DNA of 64,000 nucleotides, from assembly GCA_965225915.1 (NCBI GenBank), contig OZ245326.1, forward strand, positions 2,790,001 through 2,854,000. The letters are read 5' to 3'. The notes under the pieces were generated by a model. The model saw only the letters and a program-made list of their open reading frames with translations. It was not told the origin of the DNA and made no database searches. A program made the position numbers and the translations under genes. Positions 8,852 through 16,050 of the stretch are shown piece after piece (position 1 is the first letter of the stretch; each line of letters starts with the position of its first letter). The DNA is from JAAXHH01 sp965225915 (lineage in GTDB: Bacteria; JAAXHH01).

Positions 8852-9649
8852 TCAATACGCCCCGATCCACTTGCTCCTCAGTTCCTCGAGTGTCCCTTTC
8901 AGTTTCATCTGGTGTATCCATAGGTTCAGCCAGTTGATGAAGGGCTGGTCGTCCCGGACGGTCATGTAGCCGAGGTCTTCACGAGTCAACGGTTTGTCCG
9001 GATTCAAGGCGTAGAGCACCGGATTCTGTCTCGCGTAGATCACCGCTTCGACGTTGTCCGTAAACATCACGTCCACTTCGCCGGCAGCCACGGCCGGCTG
9101 TACGTCGAGGTTGTTCTCGATCATGACGATCCGGGCCTGCGTGATGTTGGCTCGAACGAAGGATTCGTTGGTGCCACCGGGGTTTACACCTATCCGGACC
9201 CCGGGCTGGTCGATGTATTGCAGGTTCCGGAACCGGTCCCGATCGGATTTCCTGATGAGCGGCGACTTGCCAACGGTGACATAGGGCTCGGTGAGTCCCA
9301 GGATTTTCTGCCGTGTGAGCGTACGGGTTATGCCGCCCATGGCCAGGTCGTACCGGTCATTTTGGGTATCTTCGGACAGGGTGCTCCAGGTCGTCGGAAC
9401 GAACCGGACACTTACGCCGAGCGCTACGCCCAATAAGTGGGCCGCGTCGATGTCCATGCCTTCGTAAGTCCCCGTTTTCGGATTCAGATAGGTGAAAGGC
9501 TTGTAGTCGCCGGTCGTCCCGATCCGGATCTCCCCGCGTTCCAGGATGCGATCAAGCCGGGATGTCTGGGCGTGGACACTTGCTGAAACGACACATACGG
9601 AGACGAGGTACAGAAGCGTTCGGATTCCGAGAATACGGGTGAAAGCCAT
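8852..9649 (-). CDS. Periplasmic solute-binding-fold protein, cyclohexadienyl dehydratase (PheC)-like
   Basis: A 265-residue secreted protein (signal peptide to about A27) of the family 3 solute-binding fold. The mature part opens RLDRILERGEIRIGTTGDYKPF and later has QPGVRIGVNPGGTNESF, which closely resemble Pseudomonas PheC, a periplasmic cyclohexadienyl dehydratase that converts prephenate or arogenate to phenylpyruvate or phenylalanine. A plain amino-acid-binding protein of an ABC transporter is the alternative, but no permease or ATPase gene is nearby. The ATG at 9649 is preferred because GGAG lies six bases upstream; ATGs further upstream lack a ribosome site. A near-consensus promoter lies about 150 bases upstream. 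Confidence 0.78.
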   Translation of the reverse strand: MAFTRILGIRTLLYLVSVCVVSASVHAQTSRLDRILERGEIRIGTTGDYKPFTYLNPKTGTYEGMDIDAAHLLGVALGVSVRFVPTTWSTLSEDTQNDRYDLAMGGITRTLTRQKILGLTEPYVTVGKSPLIRKSDRDRFRNLQYIDQPGVRIGVNPGGTNESFVRANITQARIVMIENNLDVQPAVAAGEVDVMFTDNVEAVIYARQNPVLYALNPDKPLTREDLGYMTVRDDQPFINWLNLWIHQMKLKGTLEELRSKWIGAY

Positions 9650-9804
9650 TTCAAGCTCCATTTCTGAGTGAACATCCATTGGATCGTCGAAGTGGTCAGT
9701 CGAAAGGCATAACGAACGCCGAATACCCCGGACGAATAAAGATTAGGCCGGACACAGGCATATCCCAGGTAAGACGCCGGAGGGCGGATTAGGCCCACGG
9801 TGAG

Positions 9805-9833
9805 TTTATACCCCATCCCGCCCGACGTGTCAA
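9805..9833 (-). promoter_or_regulatory. Candidate promoter of the PheC-like gene
   Basis: Read on the minus strand: TTGACA (9833-9828), a 17-base spacer, and TATAAA (9810-9805), an excellent match to a vegetative promoter. Its -35 box lies inside the palindrome at 9824-9849. Confidence 0.65.
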
Positions 9834-9849
9834 TCCATCTTGACACGTC
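9824..9849. promoter_or_regulatory. Perfect 10-bp palindrome between divergent promoters (operator candidate)
   Basis: GACGTGTCAA (9824-9833) and TTGACACGTC (9840-9849) are perfect inverted repeats separated by six bases. Each arm contains a TTGACA -35 box, one for each strand. There is no T tract, so an operator for a dimeric regulator is likelier than a terminator. The remaining intergenic sequence (9650-9975) shows no gene. Confidence 0.55.
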
Positions 9850-9868
9850 CACCTTCCCCTTCTACCTT
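9840..9868 (+). promoter_or_regulatory. Possible promoter of the UnbV-like operon
   Basis: TTGACA (9840-9845), a 17-base spacer and TACCTT (9863-9868), about 110 bases before the FG-GAP gene. The -10 match is poor, so this depends mainly on the symmetrical position with the minus-strand promoter. Confidence 0.35.
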
Positions 9869-9975
9869 GAAACGGCCAATCGGGCATTCGGCAGGCACCG
9901 GGCATTAACGGGTGTCTTCACGCTGAATCATCCGGTCCGCCCGGCCCATCCGGTCGAACCTCGTCCCATCAAGCC

Positions 9976-11748
9976 ATGTCTAACCGTTCCCCCAAAACGA
10001 TCCGTTCCAAAGTATCCTTGCTTTTTCTGATACTACTCCTGACGCCCTTTTTCTTCGCACGATGGTTGGACCGGGCGTCGGACGAAACCGGTAAGGGGTA
10101 TTACGGGTTTCACCTGACCGACTCGACGGCCGAAGCCGGTATAGACTTCGTTCATGAAAAACCAGAACTCGATCCGGTACTCGACCCGATCATGCCCCAC
10201 CTGACGGCCCTGGGCGCTTCCGTTTCGGTGACGGATTTCGACAACGATGGGTGGCAGGATCTCTACGTAACCCGCAGCCGCCAGGGTTCTTCGAATGCCC
10301 TGTACCGGAACCAGGGCGACGGTACCTTCGCGGATGTTGCGGAGGCCGCAGGCCTGGCCGCCATGAACGAACCGGGGAGCGGGGTGTCCATGGGTTCGGT
10401 CTGGGGGGACTACGACAACGACGGTTTCGAGGACGTGTTTGTCTATAAATGGGGACGGCAGCGCCTGTACCGGAACCAGGGCGACGGCGTTTTCAGTGAC
10501 GTTTCCGGTGAAGCGGGTCTCGACCTGTGGATGAATGCCAACAGCGCGGTATGGACGGACGTCAACAGGGATGGCCTGATCGATCTTTATGTCGGTGGTT
10601 ATTTTTCGGAAGTCCATGATCTCTGGCAGGTTACGACGACGCGTATCATGCAGGAGAGTTTCGAATACGCCAATAACGGGGGACACAACTTCCTATTCCT
10701 GAACCGGGGCGCCGGACGTTTTGAGGACGTCACGGTGGCCTACGGCGCGGACTGCACGCGCTGGACCATGTCCGTCGGCGCCGCGGATCTGAACGGCGAC
10801 GGGTGGGCCGATCTTTACCTGGCCAACGACTACGGCCCCGAGGTGCTGTTAGTCAACCTTGAAGGGAAGGGGTTCGAGCAGTTGGCCGGCACCTCGCTGG
10901 AGGAGACCTCCAAAAGCGGCATGAACGTGGCATTCGGCGATCTGTACAACGACGGACGCCCGGACGTTTACGTGACCAATATTTCCAGGCGCGGATACCT
11001 TTTCCAGGGAAACAACCTTCGCCGCAACCTGATCGCGGAAAACGGACGGATGATCAACATTGCCGAAGGGGAAATCGCCGACGCGGGCTGGGCTTGGGGC
11101 GCGCAGTTCGGCGACCTCAACAACGACGGTTTCCAGGATCTGTTCGTGACCAACGGTTTCGTCTCGGCCGACCCGGAAGAAGACTACTGGTACGAGATGT
11201 CCCGGGTCGCCATGGGCAACAACAACATCTTTCAGGACGTGAAGAACTGGGCGCCTATGGGCAACCAAAGCCTGTCCGGTTACGAGCGGTCTCGTCTCTA
11301 CCTGAACGACGGTACCGGTCGCTTTTACGACGTGGCGGAATCGGCAGGAGTCCAAGACCGGTACGATGGGAGGGGCGTCGCCCTGGCAGACCTGTTTAAC
11401 CGGGGCGTATTGGACGTGGTCGTAGCCAACCAGAACGGGCCGCTGATCCTGTACAGGAACGAGATCGAAGGCGAAAACACGTGGATATCCTTCGAACTGC
11501 GGGGCGTTCGCAGCAATACCAGCGCAATCGGCGCCGAGGTGCGGGTGTACTGGGACGGCCGGCAGCAGGTCCAGGTCGTCACGGCGGGAGCGGGGTTTGC
11601 TGCACAGAGCCAGCGGAGACGGCATTTCGGCCTGGGTACCGCTACGGCGATCGACCGGGCCGAGATCCGCTGGCCCAGCGGAGTCGTGCAGACCCTCGAG
11701 AATCCGGGTTTGAACCGGCTTCACCGCGTAACGGAACCGGAGGGATGA
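9976..11748 (+). CDS. FG-GAP/VCBS repeat protein with ASPIC/UnbV domain (CRTAC1 family)
   Basis: A 590-residue exported or membrane-anchored protein with a hydrophobic N-terminal segment (residues 13-28). It is a beta-propeller of FG-GAP repeats with calcium-loop motifs: DFDNDGWQD, DYDNDGFED, DVNRDGLID, DLNGDGWAD, DLYNDGRPD, DLNNDGFQD and a degenerate last one, DLFNRGVLD. The C-terminal ~85 residues are the ASPIC/UnbV domain (SNTSAIGAEVRVYWDG, GLGTATAIDRAEIRWPSG). UnbV homologues occur in enediyne clusters and widely outside them, without a demonstrated biochemical function. The stop overlaps the start of the RnfD/UnbU-like gene, so the two products are probably made together and cooperate. 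Confidence 0.88.
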   Translation: MSNRSPKTIRSKVSLLFLILLLTPFFFARWLDRASDETGKGYYGFHLTDSTAEAGIDFVHEKPELDPVLDPIMPHLTALGASVSVTDFDNDGWQDLYVTRSRQGSSNALYRNQGDGTFADVAEAAGLAAMNEPGSGVSMGSVWGDYDNDGFEDVFVYKWGRQRLYRNQGDGVFSDVSGEAGLDLWMNANSAVWTDVNRDGLIDLYVGGYFSEVHDLWQVTTTRIMQESFEYANNGGHNFLFLNRGAGRFEDVTVAYGADCTRWTMSVGAADLNGDGWADLYLANDYGPEVLLVNLEGKGFEQLAGTSLEETSKSGMNVAFGDLYNDGRPDVYVTNISRRGYLFQGNNLRRNLIAENGRMINIAEGEIADAGWAWGAQFGDLNNDGFQDLFVTNGFVSADPEEDYWYEMSRVAMGNNNIFQDVKNWAPMGNQSLSGYERSRLYLNDGTGRFYDVAESAGVQDRYDGRGVALADLFNRGVLDVVVANQNGPLILYRNEIEGENTWISFELRGVRSNTSAIGAEVRVYWDGRQQVQVVTAGAGFAAQSQRRRHFGLGTATAIDRAEIRWPSGVVQTLENPGLNRLHRVTEPEG

Positions 11749-12554
11749 TGGGCGAATCCAAACCCGCAGTGGCCGGCTCGCCCGGAGACGGTAGACTCCA
11801 AATCGACCCACGATATCTGTCTTCCGGCCTGATCACCTTGATCCTGGTTTTTGGACAGATGTACGTGGGGTTCCTCCACGATCTGTCGCAACTCACTACG
11901 GCGATCGCCGCGGCCCTGCTGGCGGAACTGGCCCTGGGCCGACTGTTGACGGGGAAGTGGCTCAACCCCGCCAGCGCGTACATAACCGGGATCAGCTGCG
12001 GCATACTGCTGCGATCCCTCTATCTTTGGCCCTTCGCGATCGCCAGCCTGCTTTCCATCATGTCCAAATATGTCCTTCGCTACAAGGGACGGCACCTGTG
12101 GAATCCTTCCAACCTGGGCATCTGCGTGGTGCTCTTCATGGCGCCCGGGATCGTGGCTGCCCTGAGCGAACAGTGGGGTAATGATCTGTGGGCCATGGCC
12201 TTGATCTGGGTGCTGGGGTCGGTCATCCTCTGGCGGGCGAAACGGTTTCACGTGACCTTCACCTACGCAGTGTCCTTTGTCCTTCTCGCCTACCTGCGAT
12301 CGTTAATGACGGGCAATCCCTTCCTGTCCGAAGTGGCGCCCATCACGGGACCCATGTACCAGTTGATGGCCTTCTTCATGGTCACGGACCCCGCTACCTC
12401 CGTCTCCTCGCGCGGTGGCCGGATCACGGTCGCCTTTCTCGTCGCACTGGCCGAGATGGCGTTGCGGTTGTTCGAAATCGTAAACGCGCCGCTCTACGCT
12501 TTGTTTCTGGTGGGACCGGTGGCGAAGATGGTGGATCTGAAGCGGTCAGCTTGA
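11745..12554 (+). CDS. RnfD/NqrB-related (UnbU-like) integral membrane protein
   Basis: A 269-residue polytopic membrane protein with about eight hydrophobic segments. Near residue 210 it has FFMVTDPATS, the signature of the RnfD/NqrB family, whose members bind flavin covalently at a nearby Thr or Ser in sodium- or proton-pumping electron-transfer complexes. No other rnf or nqr subunit is nearby. Its start overlaps the stop of the UnbV-like gene (ATGA), the same pairing known as unbV-unbU in enediyne clusters. Function is therefore inferred only as membrane redox or transport coupled to the UnbV-like propeller. A second ATG directly follows the first, and either could be used. Confidence 0.78.
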   Translation: MMGESKPAVAGSPGDGRLQIDPRYLSSGLITLILVFGQMYVGFLHDLSQLTTAIAAALLAELALGRLLTGKWLNPASAYITGISCGILLRSLYLWPFAIASLLSIMSKYVLRYKGRHLWNPSNLGICVVLFMAPGIVAALSEQWGNDLWAMALIWVLGSVILWRAKRFHVTFTYAVSFVLLAYLRSLMTGNPFLSEVAPITGPMYQLMAFFMVTDPATSVSSRGGRITVAFLVALAEMALRLFEIVNAPLYALFLVGPVAKMVDLKRSA

Positions 12555-12635
12555 GCCAAAAATTGGAGTGTAGTTTGCCGTGGACGTTTAAACTACTCGG
12601 TCAGGTGTAACTTGGTGTAGTTTATACCAAATCGA

Positions 12636-13034
12636 TCAGGTACTAAGCAGTTTTTCAGCCCATTTTACGACGGCTTCGGCAATGTCCACCGCTTCATCGT
12701 ACTCTGTCCCAGTGACGGGTTCTTCTAACGCAGGATATCTTGATTCTACGGCATACCTGGTGAGATTCGCAGCGCGACGAACCTCGTCCGGAACGTGGAC
12801 ATTGTCATGCTCAAGCAACGAAATCAGATATGCCAGATCATGGACGTACGCAAACTCGATACGGTGTTCAATTAAAACAGCTTTGAAGGCTTTCTCCGAT
12901 GCCTGTTGAGCATCGAAGCAGAGATCTTCCAGGTAGGTGCCAGGCACACGGTGCTTCATCCGAGCCAGGTTGCCATGCGCTCGATTCAGCCATTCACGAG
13001 GATCGTCAGGTGGAAATCGATCGGATGGCTTCAT
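12636..13034 (-). CDS. HEPN domain protein (toxin half of MNT/HEPN pair)
   Basis: A 132-residue all-helical HEPN protein. The N-terminal EWLNRAHGNLA helix, CFDAQQASEKAFKAVL and the C-terminal TRYAVESRYP are typical of the HEPN type linked to minimal nucleotidyltransferases. An R-x6-H arrangement (R58, H65) resembles the Rx4-6H nuclease motif. In studied pairs the HEPN protein is an RNase toxin that is AMPylated by the MNT antitoxin. It overlaps the end of the MNT gene by 29 bases and shares its promoter. Activity is inferred from family and context. Confidence 0.82.
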   Translation of the reverse strand: MKPSDRFPPDDPREWLNRAHGNLARMKHRVPGTYLEDLCFDAQQASEKAFKAVLIEHRIEFAYVHDLAYLISLLEHDNVHVPDEVRRAANLTRYAVESRYPALEEPVTGTEYDEAVDIAEAVVKWAEKLLST

Positions 13035-13353
13035 ACACGACCTTACCCTCGCGTAGCGCCGGCTTGATGACTAGCGCGTGACTGTCTTTATAACGCTCAA
13101 TATCTTCGGACGTAACGACTACCACGTCGACCGGGGCACCGACACCGATAAGGTTTTCATAGATCTTTCCCGCAAGGTCCCGACGATGGACGCCGTTCTT
13201 GACGACGAGTATATCCACGTCGCTGTGCGGCCCCATTTCGCCACGTGCCGCGGAACCAAACAGGATGATTTTCTCGGGATGGGCCACACTGACGATTCGG
13301 TGGACTATGTCGTCCAGTTTCGTTTGGTCGAGAAGTCGTCTGTTCATGCCCAT
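13006..13353 (-). CDS. Minimal nucleotidyltransferase (MNT antitoxin)
   Basis: A 115-residue pol-beta-fold minimal nucleotidyltransferase. The signature GSAARG (residues 33-38) is followed by SDVDILVV with the metal-binding D45 and D47; a later VDVVVVT strand supplies a third acidic residue. Such proteins transfer AMP to the partner HEPN toxin and neutralise it. GAGG lies five bases before the chosen ATG; a second ATG two codons later is also possible. The gene is first in a two-gene unit with the HEPN gene, and a near-consensus promoter with palindromes lies upstream, which fits autoregulation. Confidence 0.85.
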   Translation of the reverse strand: MGMNRRLLDQTKLDDIVHRIVSVAHPEKIILFGSAARGEMGPHSDVDILVVKNGVHRRDLAGKIYENLIGVGAPVDVVVVTSEDIERYKDSHALVIKPALREGKVVYEAIRSIST

Positions 13354-13409
13354 TTCCGCCTCTGTAGAGTCGGCTGCGGTTCACACCGAACCTCAAACTT
13401 GTCCGAACA

Positions 13410-13438
13410 ATTATACTTGACTGTTGGTAACGAGTCAA
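13410..13438 (-). promoter_or_regulatory. Near-consensus promoter of the MNT/HEPN pair
   Basis: On the minus strand: TTGACT (13438-13433), exactly 17 bases, then a perfect TATAAT (13415-13410). The transcript would have a leader of about 50 bases before the MNT start. Confidence 0.72.
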
Positions 13439-13460
13439 CCGATCACCGTTGATATCGGTT
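13417..13460. promoter_or_regulatory. Two abutting palindromes at the MNT/HEPN promoter (operator candidates)
   Basis: TTGACT/AGTCAA (13417-13422 and 13433-13438) spans the -35 box and spacer. AACCGAT/ATCGGTT (13437-13443 and 13454-13460) sits immediately upstream. Toxin-antitoxin operons are often repressed through such sites. The rest of the 329-base gap (13354-13682) shows no convincing gene. Confidence 0.5.
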
Positions 13461-13682
13461 CAAACTCGTATGTGCGTCTCCGGTTCCAGACAGAACAAGT
13501 CCTCTAGGGAATCGCTCACTACAGATATTGGATGGAAATCCAAAAGCCGATTGCCTATCTTCAAGCTTGAATTGTACAGGACTAATGTCATAACTTTTCT
13601 GATATTGCACTTAGTTTCAATTGTCTCGGATGGTAAGCGATGATCAATAACGACCGCAACACGGCTGAAATGGAGGACAAAA

Positions 13683-14696
13683 GTGACCTACAGAATAGGC
13701 ATCGTCGGGGTGGGCGGCATCGCGCACTGTCACGGCAGGGCGGCCCGGGAGGTGGCTGAAGCGGAACTCGCCGCGATCTGCGACGTTTCCGGGGAGGCGC
13801 TGGGTCGATTCGGCGAGGCGTTCGGCGTTTCGCGCCGCTACACGGATCTCGAGCGCATGTTGCATGAAGAAGAAATCGATATTCTGGTCGTCAGTACCTG
13901 GGGTAATTCTCATGCGGATATCAGTATCAAGGCGGCGCGGACGGGGCGGGTGAAGGCGATTCTCTGCGAAAAGCCCATCAGTTCCACGGCGACTGAATGC
14001 GAGGCCATGATCGAAACCGCGGGAAACAACGATGTTCTCCTCGCCGAGGCCTTCAAGTTTCGCCACCATCCGTGTCATCTCAAGGCAAAAGAGCTCATCG
14101 AAGCCGGCGAAATCGGCAAAGTTCACCTGATTCGAAGCACATTCACCGTCGCCGTGGATCCCAGTTTTTTGAGACCCGACCACAATTGGCGCTTTAACCG
14201 GGAGAAGCGAGGAGGGGCCGTCTACGACCTGGGATGTTACTGCATACACCACGCCCGGTTCATTGCCGGAAGTGAACCGAACCTCGTACATTCACGCGGC
14301 CATTACGGCGAGAAATCCAAGGTGCCGGAGGCCGTCGCAGTGCATCTCGAGTTTCCCGGCGAGGTCAGCGCGCAATGCGCCTTTTCATTCAGGTACTACG
14401 GATCCCAGGAATTTGAGGTTTTCGGTACAGGAGGTTACATGCGGATGGACATGGCCTGGAACAACGAGGATCGCCCGGTTGCCCTGGAAATCAAGAAAAA
14501 CGACGGGGTGGAGAGCACCATCAGGTTCGCGCCCGTGTACCAGTTCACCGGCCAGCTGCAACACCTGTGCGAATGTCTCGAAACGGGCAGGCTCCATCGA
14601 ATTCCCGCCGAGAACAGCCTGAACAACATGAAGGTCATTGACGCCGTACATGCCTCCATGGACACGGAACGTCCCGTTGTCGTGACGCAAGGCTAG
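13683..14696 (+). CDS. Gfo/Idh/MocA family NAD(P)-dependent oxidoreductase
   Basis: A 337-residue member of the glucose-fructose oxidoreductase/inositol dehydrogenase family. The N-terminal Rossmann fold has GVGGIAH (residues 9-15), the catalytic EKP motif is at residues 96-98 (ILCEKPIS), and a C-terminal alpha/beta domain contains GGAVYDLGCY with the usual active-site aspartate. It should oxidise or reduce a sugar or polyol using NAD(P); the substrate is not predictable. The GTG start follows GGAGG by seven bases. No obvious partner gene is adjacent. Confidence 0.9.
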   Translation: MTYRIGIVGVGGIAHCHGRAAREVAEAELAAICDVSGEALGRFGEAFGVSRRYTDLERMLHEEEIDILVVSTWGNSHADISIKAARTGRVKAILCEKPISSTATECEAMIETAGNNDVLLAEAFKFRHHPCHLKAKELIEAGEIGKVHLIRSTFTVAVDPSFLRPDHNWRFNREKRGGAVYDLGCYCIHHARFIAGSEPNLVHSRGHYGEKSKVPEAVAVHLEFPGEVSAQCAFSFRYYGSQEFEVFGTGGYMRMDMAWNNEDRPVALEIKKNDGVESTIRFAPVYQFTGQLQHLCECLETGRLHRIPAENSLNNMKVIDAVHASMDTERPVVVTQG

Positions 14697-14708
14697 TCCC
14701 CAATGTGC

Positions 14709-14738
14709 TTGTATGGGACCGGGACTTCACATTAATAT
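14709..14738 (+). promoter_or_regulatory. Possible promoter of the glutamate-cysteine ligase gene
   Basis: TTGTAT (14709-14714), an 18-base spacer and TAATAT (14733-14738), about 105 bases before the gene. Each box matches consensus at four positions. Confidence 0.38.
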
Positions 14739-14842
14739 AGGTCACGGGACGATCAGGCCGGGTCCCGGATTGTTTCGGATTTCGGCGACAGGATAGCCGC
14801 TGGCCATTCCACCGTATCTGGGCTCTTGAACTGGACCACGCC

Positions 14843-15946
14843 ATGACCCTGGAAGATATGACCCTCGGCGTCGAAGAGGAATACCAGATCATCGACCCCG
14901 AATCCCGGGAGTTGACTTCCTACATCTCCGAGTTTCTCGAAAAGGGCAAGCAGGTCTTTCGCGACCAGGTCAAACCGGAATTCCTCCAGTCCCAGGTGGA
15001 GATGGGTACCGAGGTCTGCCGGGACATCAAGGAAGTGCGCAGGGAGGTCACCCGGCTGCGGAGCATGGTTTGCGAAATAGCGGAGAAGAGCGGTCACCGG
15101 ATCGTAGCCGCCGGCACCCATCCCTTTTCCCGCTGGCAGGAACAGGAGGTCACCGAAAAAGACCGGTACCGGAACCTGGTCGCCGACCTCCAGTACGTAG
15201 CCCGTCGCCTGCTGATCTTCGGCATGCACATCCATGTCGGCATTCCCGACCGGGAGCTGCGTATCGACGCGATGAACCAGATCGGTTATTTCATGCCGCA
15301 TGTCCTGGCCCTGTCCTCCTCATCTCCCTTCTGGATGGGAGACAACACGGGGCTCAAATCATACCGAAGTGTCGTTTTCTCTGAACTTCCCAGGACCGGC
15401 ATACCCGATCGCTTCAACTCGGCCGGCGAGTACGACCAATTCATAAAGACCATGATCAAGACCGGCTGCATGGACGAACCCACGAAGATCTGGTGGGACG
15501 TACGGCCCCATCCCCGTTTCCCCACCCTCGAATTGCGCATCTGCGACTGCATAACCAGGATCGACGAAGTGATGGCCGTTGTGGCCCTGGTCAAGGCGGT
15601 GGTGGCCAAGCTGATCAGGCTGCGCCGTGAAAACCAGTCGTGGCGTTATTACCGGCGCGACCTTGTGGCCGAGAACAAGTGGCGCGCGATCAAGGACGGG
15701 CTGGACGGAAACCTGGTCGATTTCGGCAAAGAAGAAGAGGTACCCGTTCGCTACCTCATCGAGGAATTGCTGGACATCGTGGACGATGTGGTAGATCCCG
15801 TGGGCGTACGAGAGGAGATCGAGTACGTCCACGTCATGCTCAAAGAAGGAAGCAGTGCGGACCGGCAACTCAAGACCTATGAAGAAACCGGTGATTTGAA
15901 GTCGGTCGTAGATCAACTGGCCGTGGAGACGATCACGGGGTTGTGA
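14843..15946 (+). CDS. YbdK-type carboxylate-amine / glutamate-cysteine ligase (GCS2)
   Basis: A 367-residue enzyme of the GCS2 family, close in size to E. coli YbdK (372). The signature LGVEEEYQIID is at residues 8-18, with the GTHPF motif and a catalytic-core HIHVGI motif further on, and a WWDVRPHPRFPTLELRICD segment typical of the fold. YbdK has weak gamma-glutamylcysteine synthetase activity; in several lineages GCS2 enzymes make gamma-glutamyl conjugates for thiol synthesis or modify other amines. No glutathione synthetase is visible nearby, so the physiological product is uncertain. Confidence 0.9.
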   Translation: MTLEDMTLGVEEEYQIIDPESRELTSYISEFLEKGKQVFRDQVKPEFLQSQVEMGTEVCRDIKEVRREVTRLRSMVCEIAEKSGHRIVAAGTHPFSRWQEQEVTEKDRYRNLVADLQYVARRLLIFGMHIHVGIPDRELRIDAMNQIGYFMPHVLALSSSSPFWMGDNTGLKSYRSVVFSELPRTGIPDRFNSAGEYDQFIKTMIKTGCMDEPTKIWWDVRPHPRFPTLELRICDCITRIDEVMAVVALVKAVVAKLIRLRRENQSWRYYRRDLVAENKWRAIKDGLDGNLVDFGKEEEVPVRYLIEELLDIVDDVVDPVGVREEIEYVHVMLKEGSSADRQLKTYEETGDLKSVVDQLAVETITGL

Positions 15947-15991
15947 TCGGCCGGATGTCTGTTTTCCGGCTAAGAAATACAATATAAATAA

Positions 15992-16020
15992 TTGTTATTA
16001 AACAGGTTAGTTAATTAAAT
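15992..16020 (+). promoter_or_regulatory. Candidate promoter of the sulfatase gene
   Basis: TTGTTA (15992-15997), a 17-base spacer and TTAAAT (16015-16020) lie in a markedly AT-rich patch 30 bases before the sulfatase start. Confidence 0.5.
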
Positions 16021-16050
16021 ACGCTCCACCCAACGAGTTGTGAGGACCCC

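Noticed and set aside
12570..12596. GTAGTTT/AAACTAC inverted repeat between convergent genes as a terminator
   Set aside because: A seven-base AT-rich stem with a 13-base loop and no T tract is too weak to call.
13449..13643. A 64-residue frame in the gap between the MNT gene and the Gfo/Idh gene
   Set aside because: No ribosome site, atypical composition and overlap with the upstream palindrome; no support as a gene.
15950..15970. GCCGGA/TCCGGC stem after the glutamate-cysteine ligase gene as a terminator
   Set aside because: Only six pairs and no following T run; it could be chance in GC-rich sequence.
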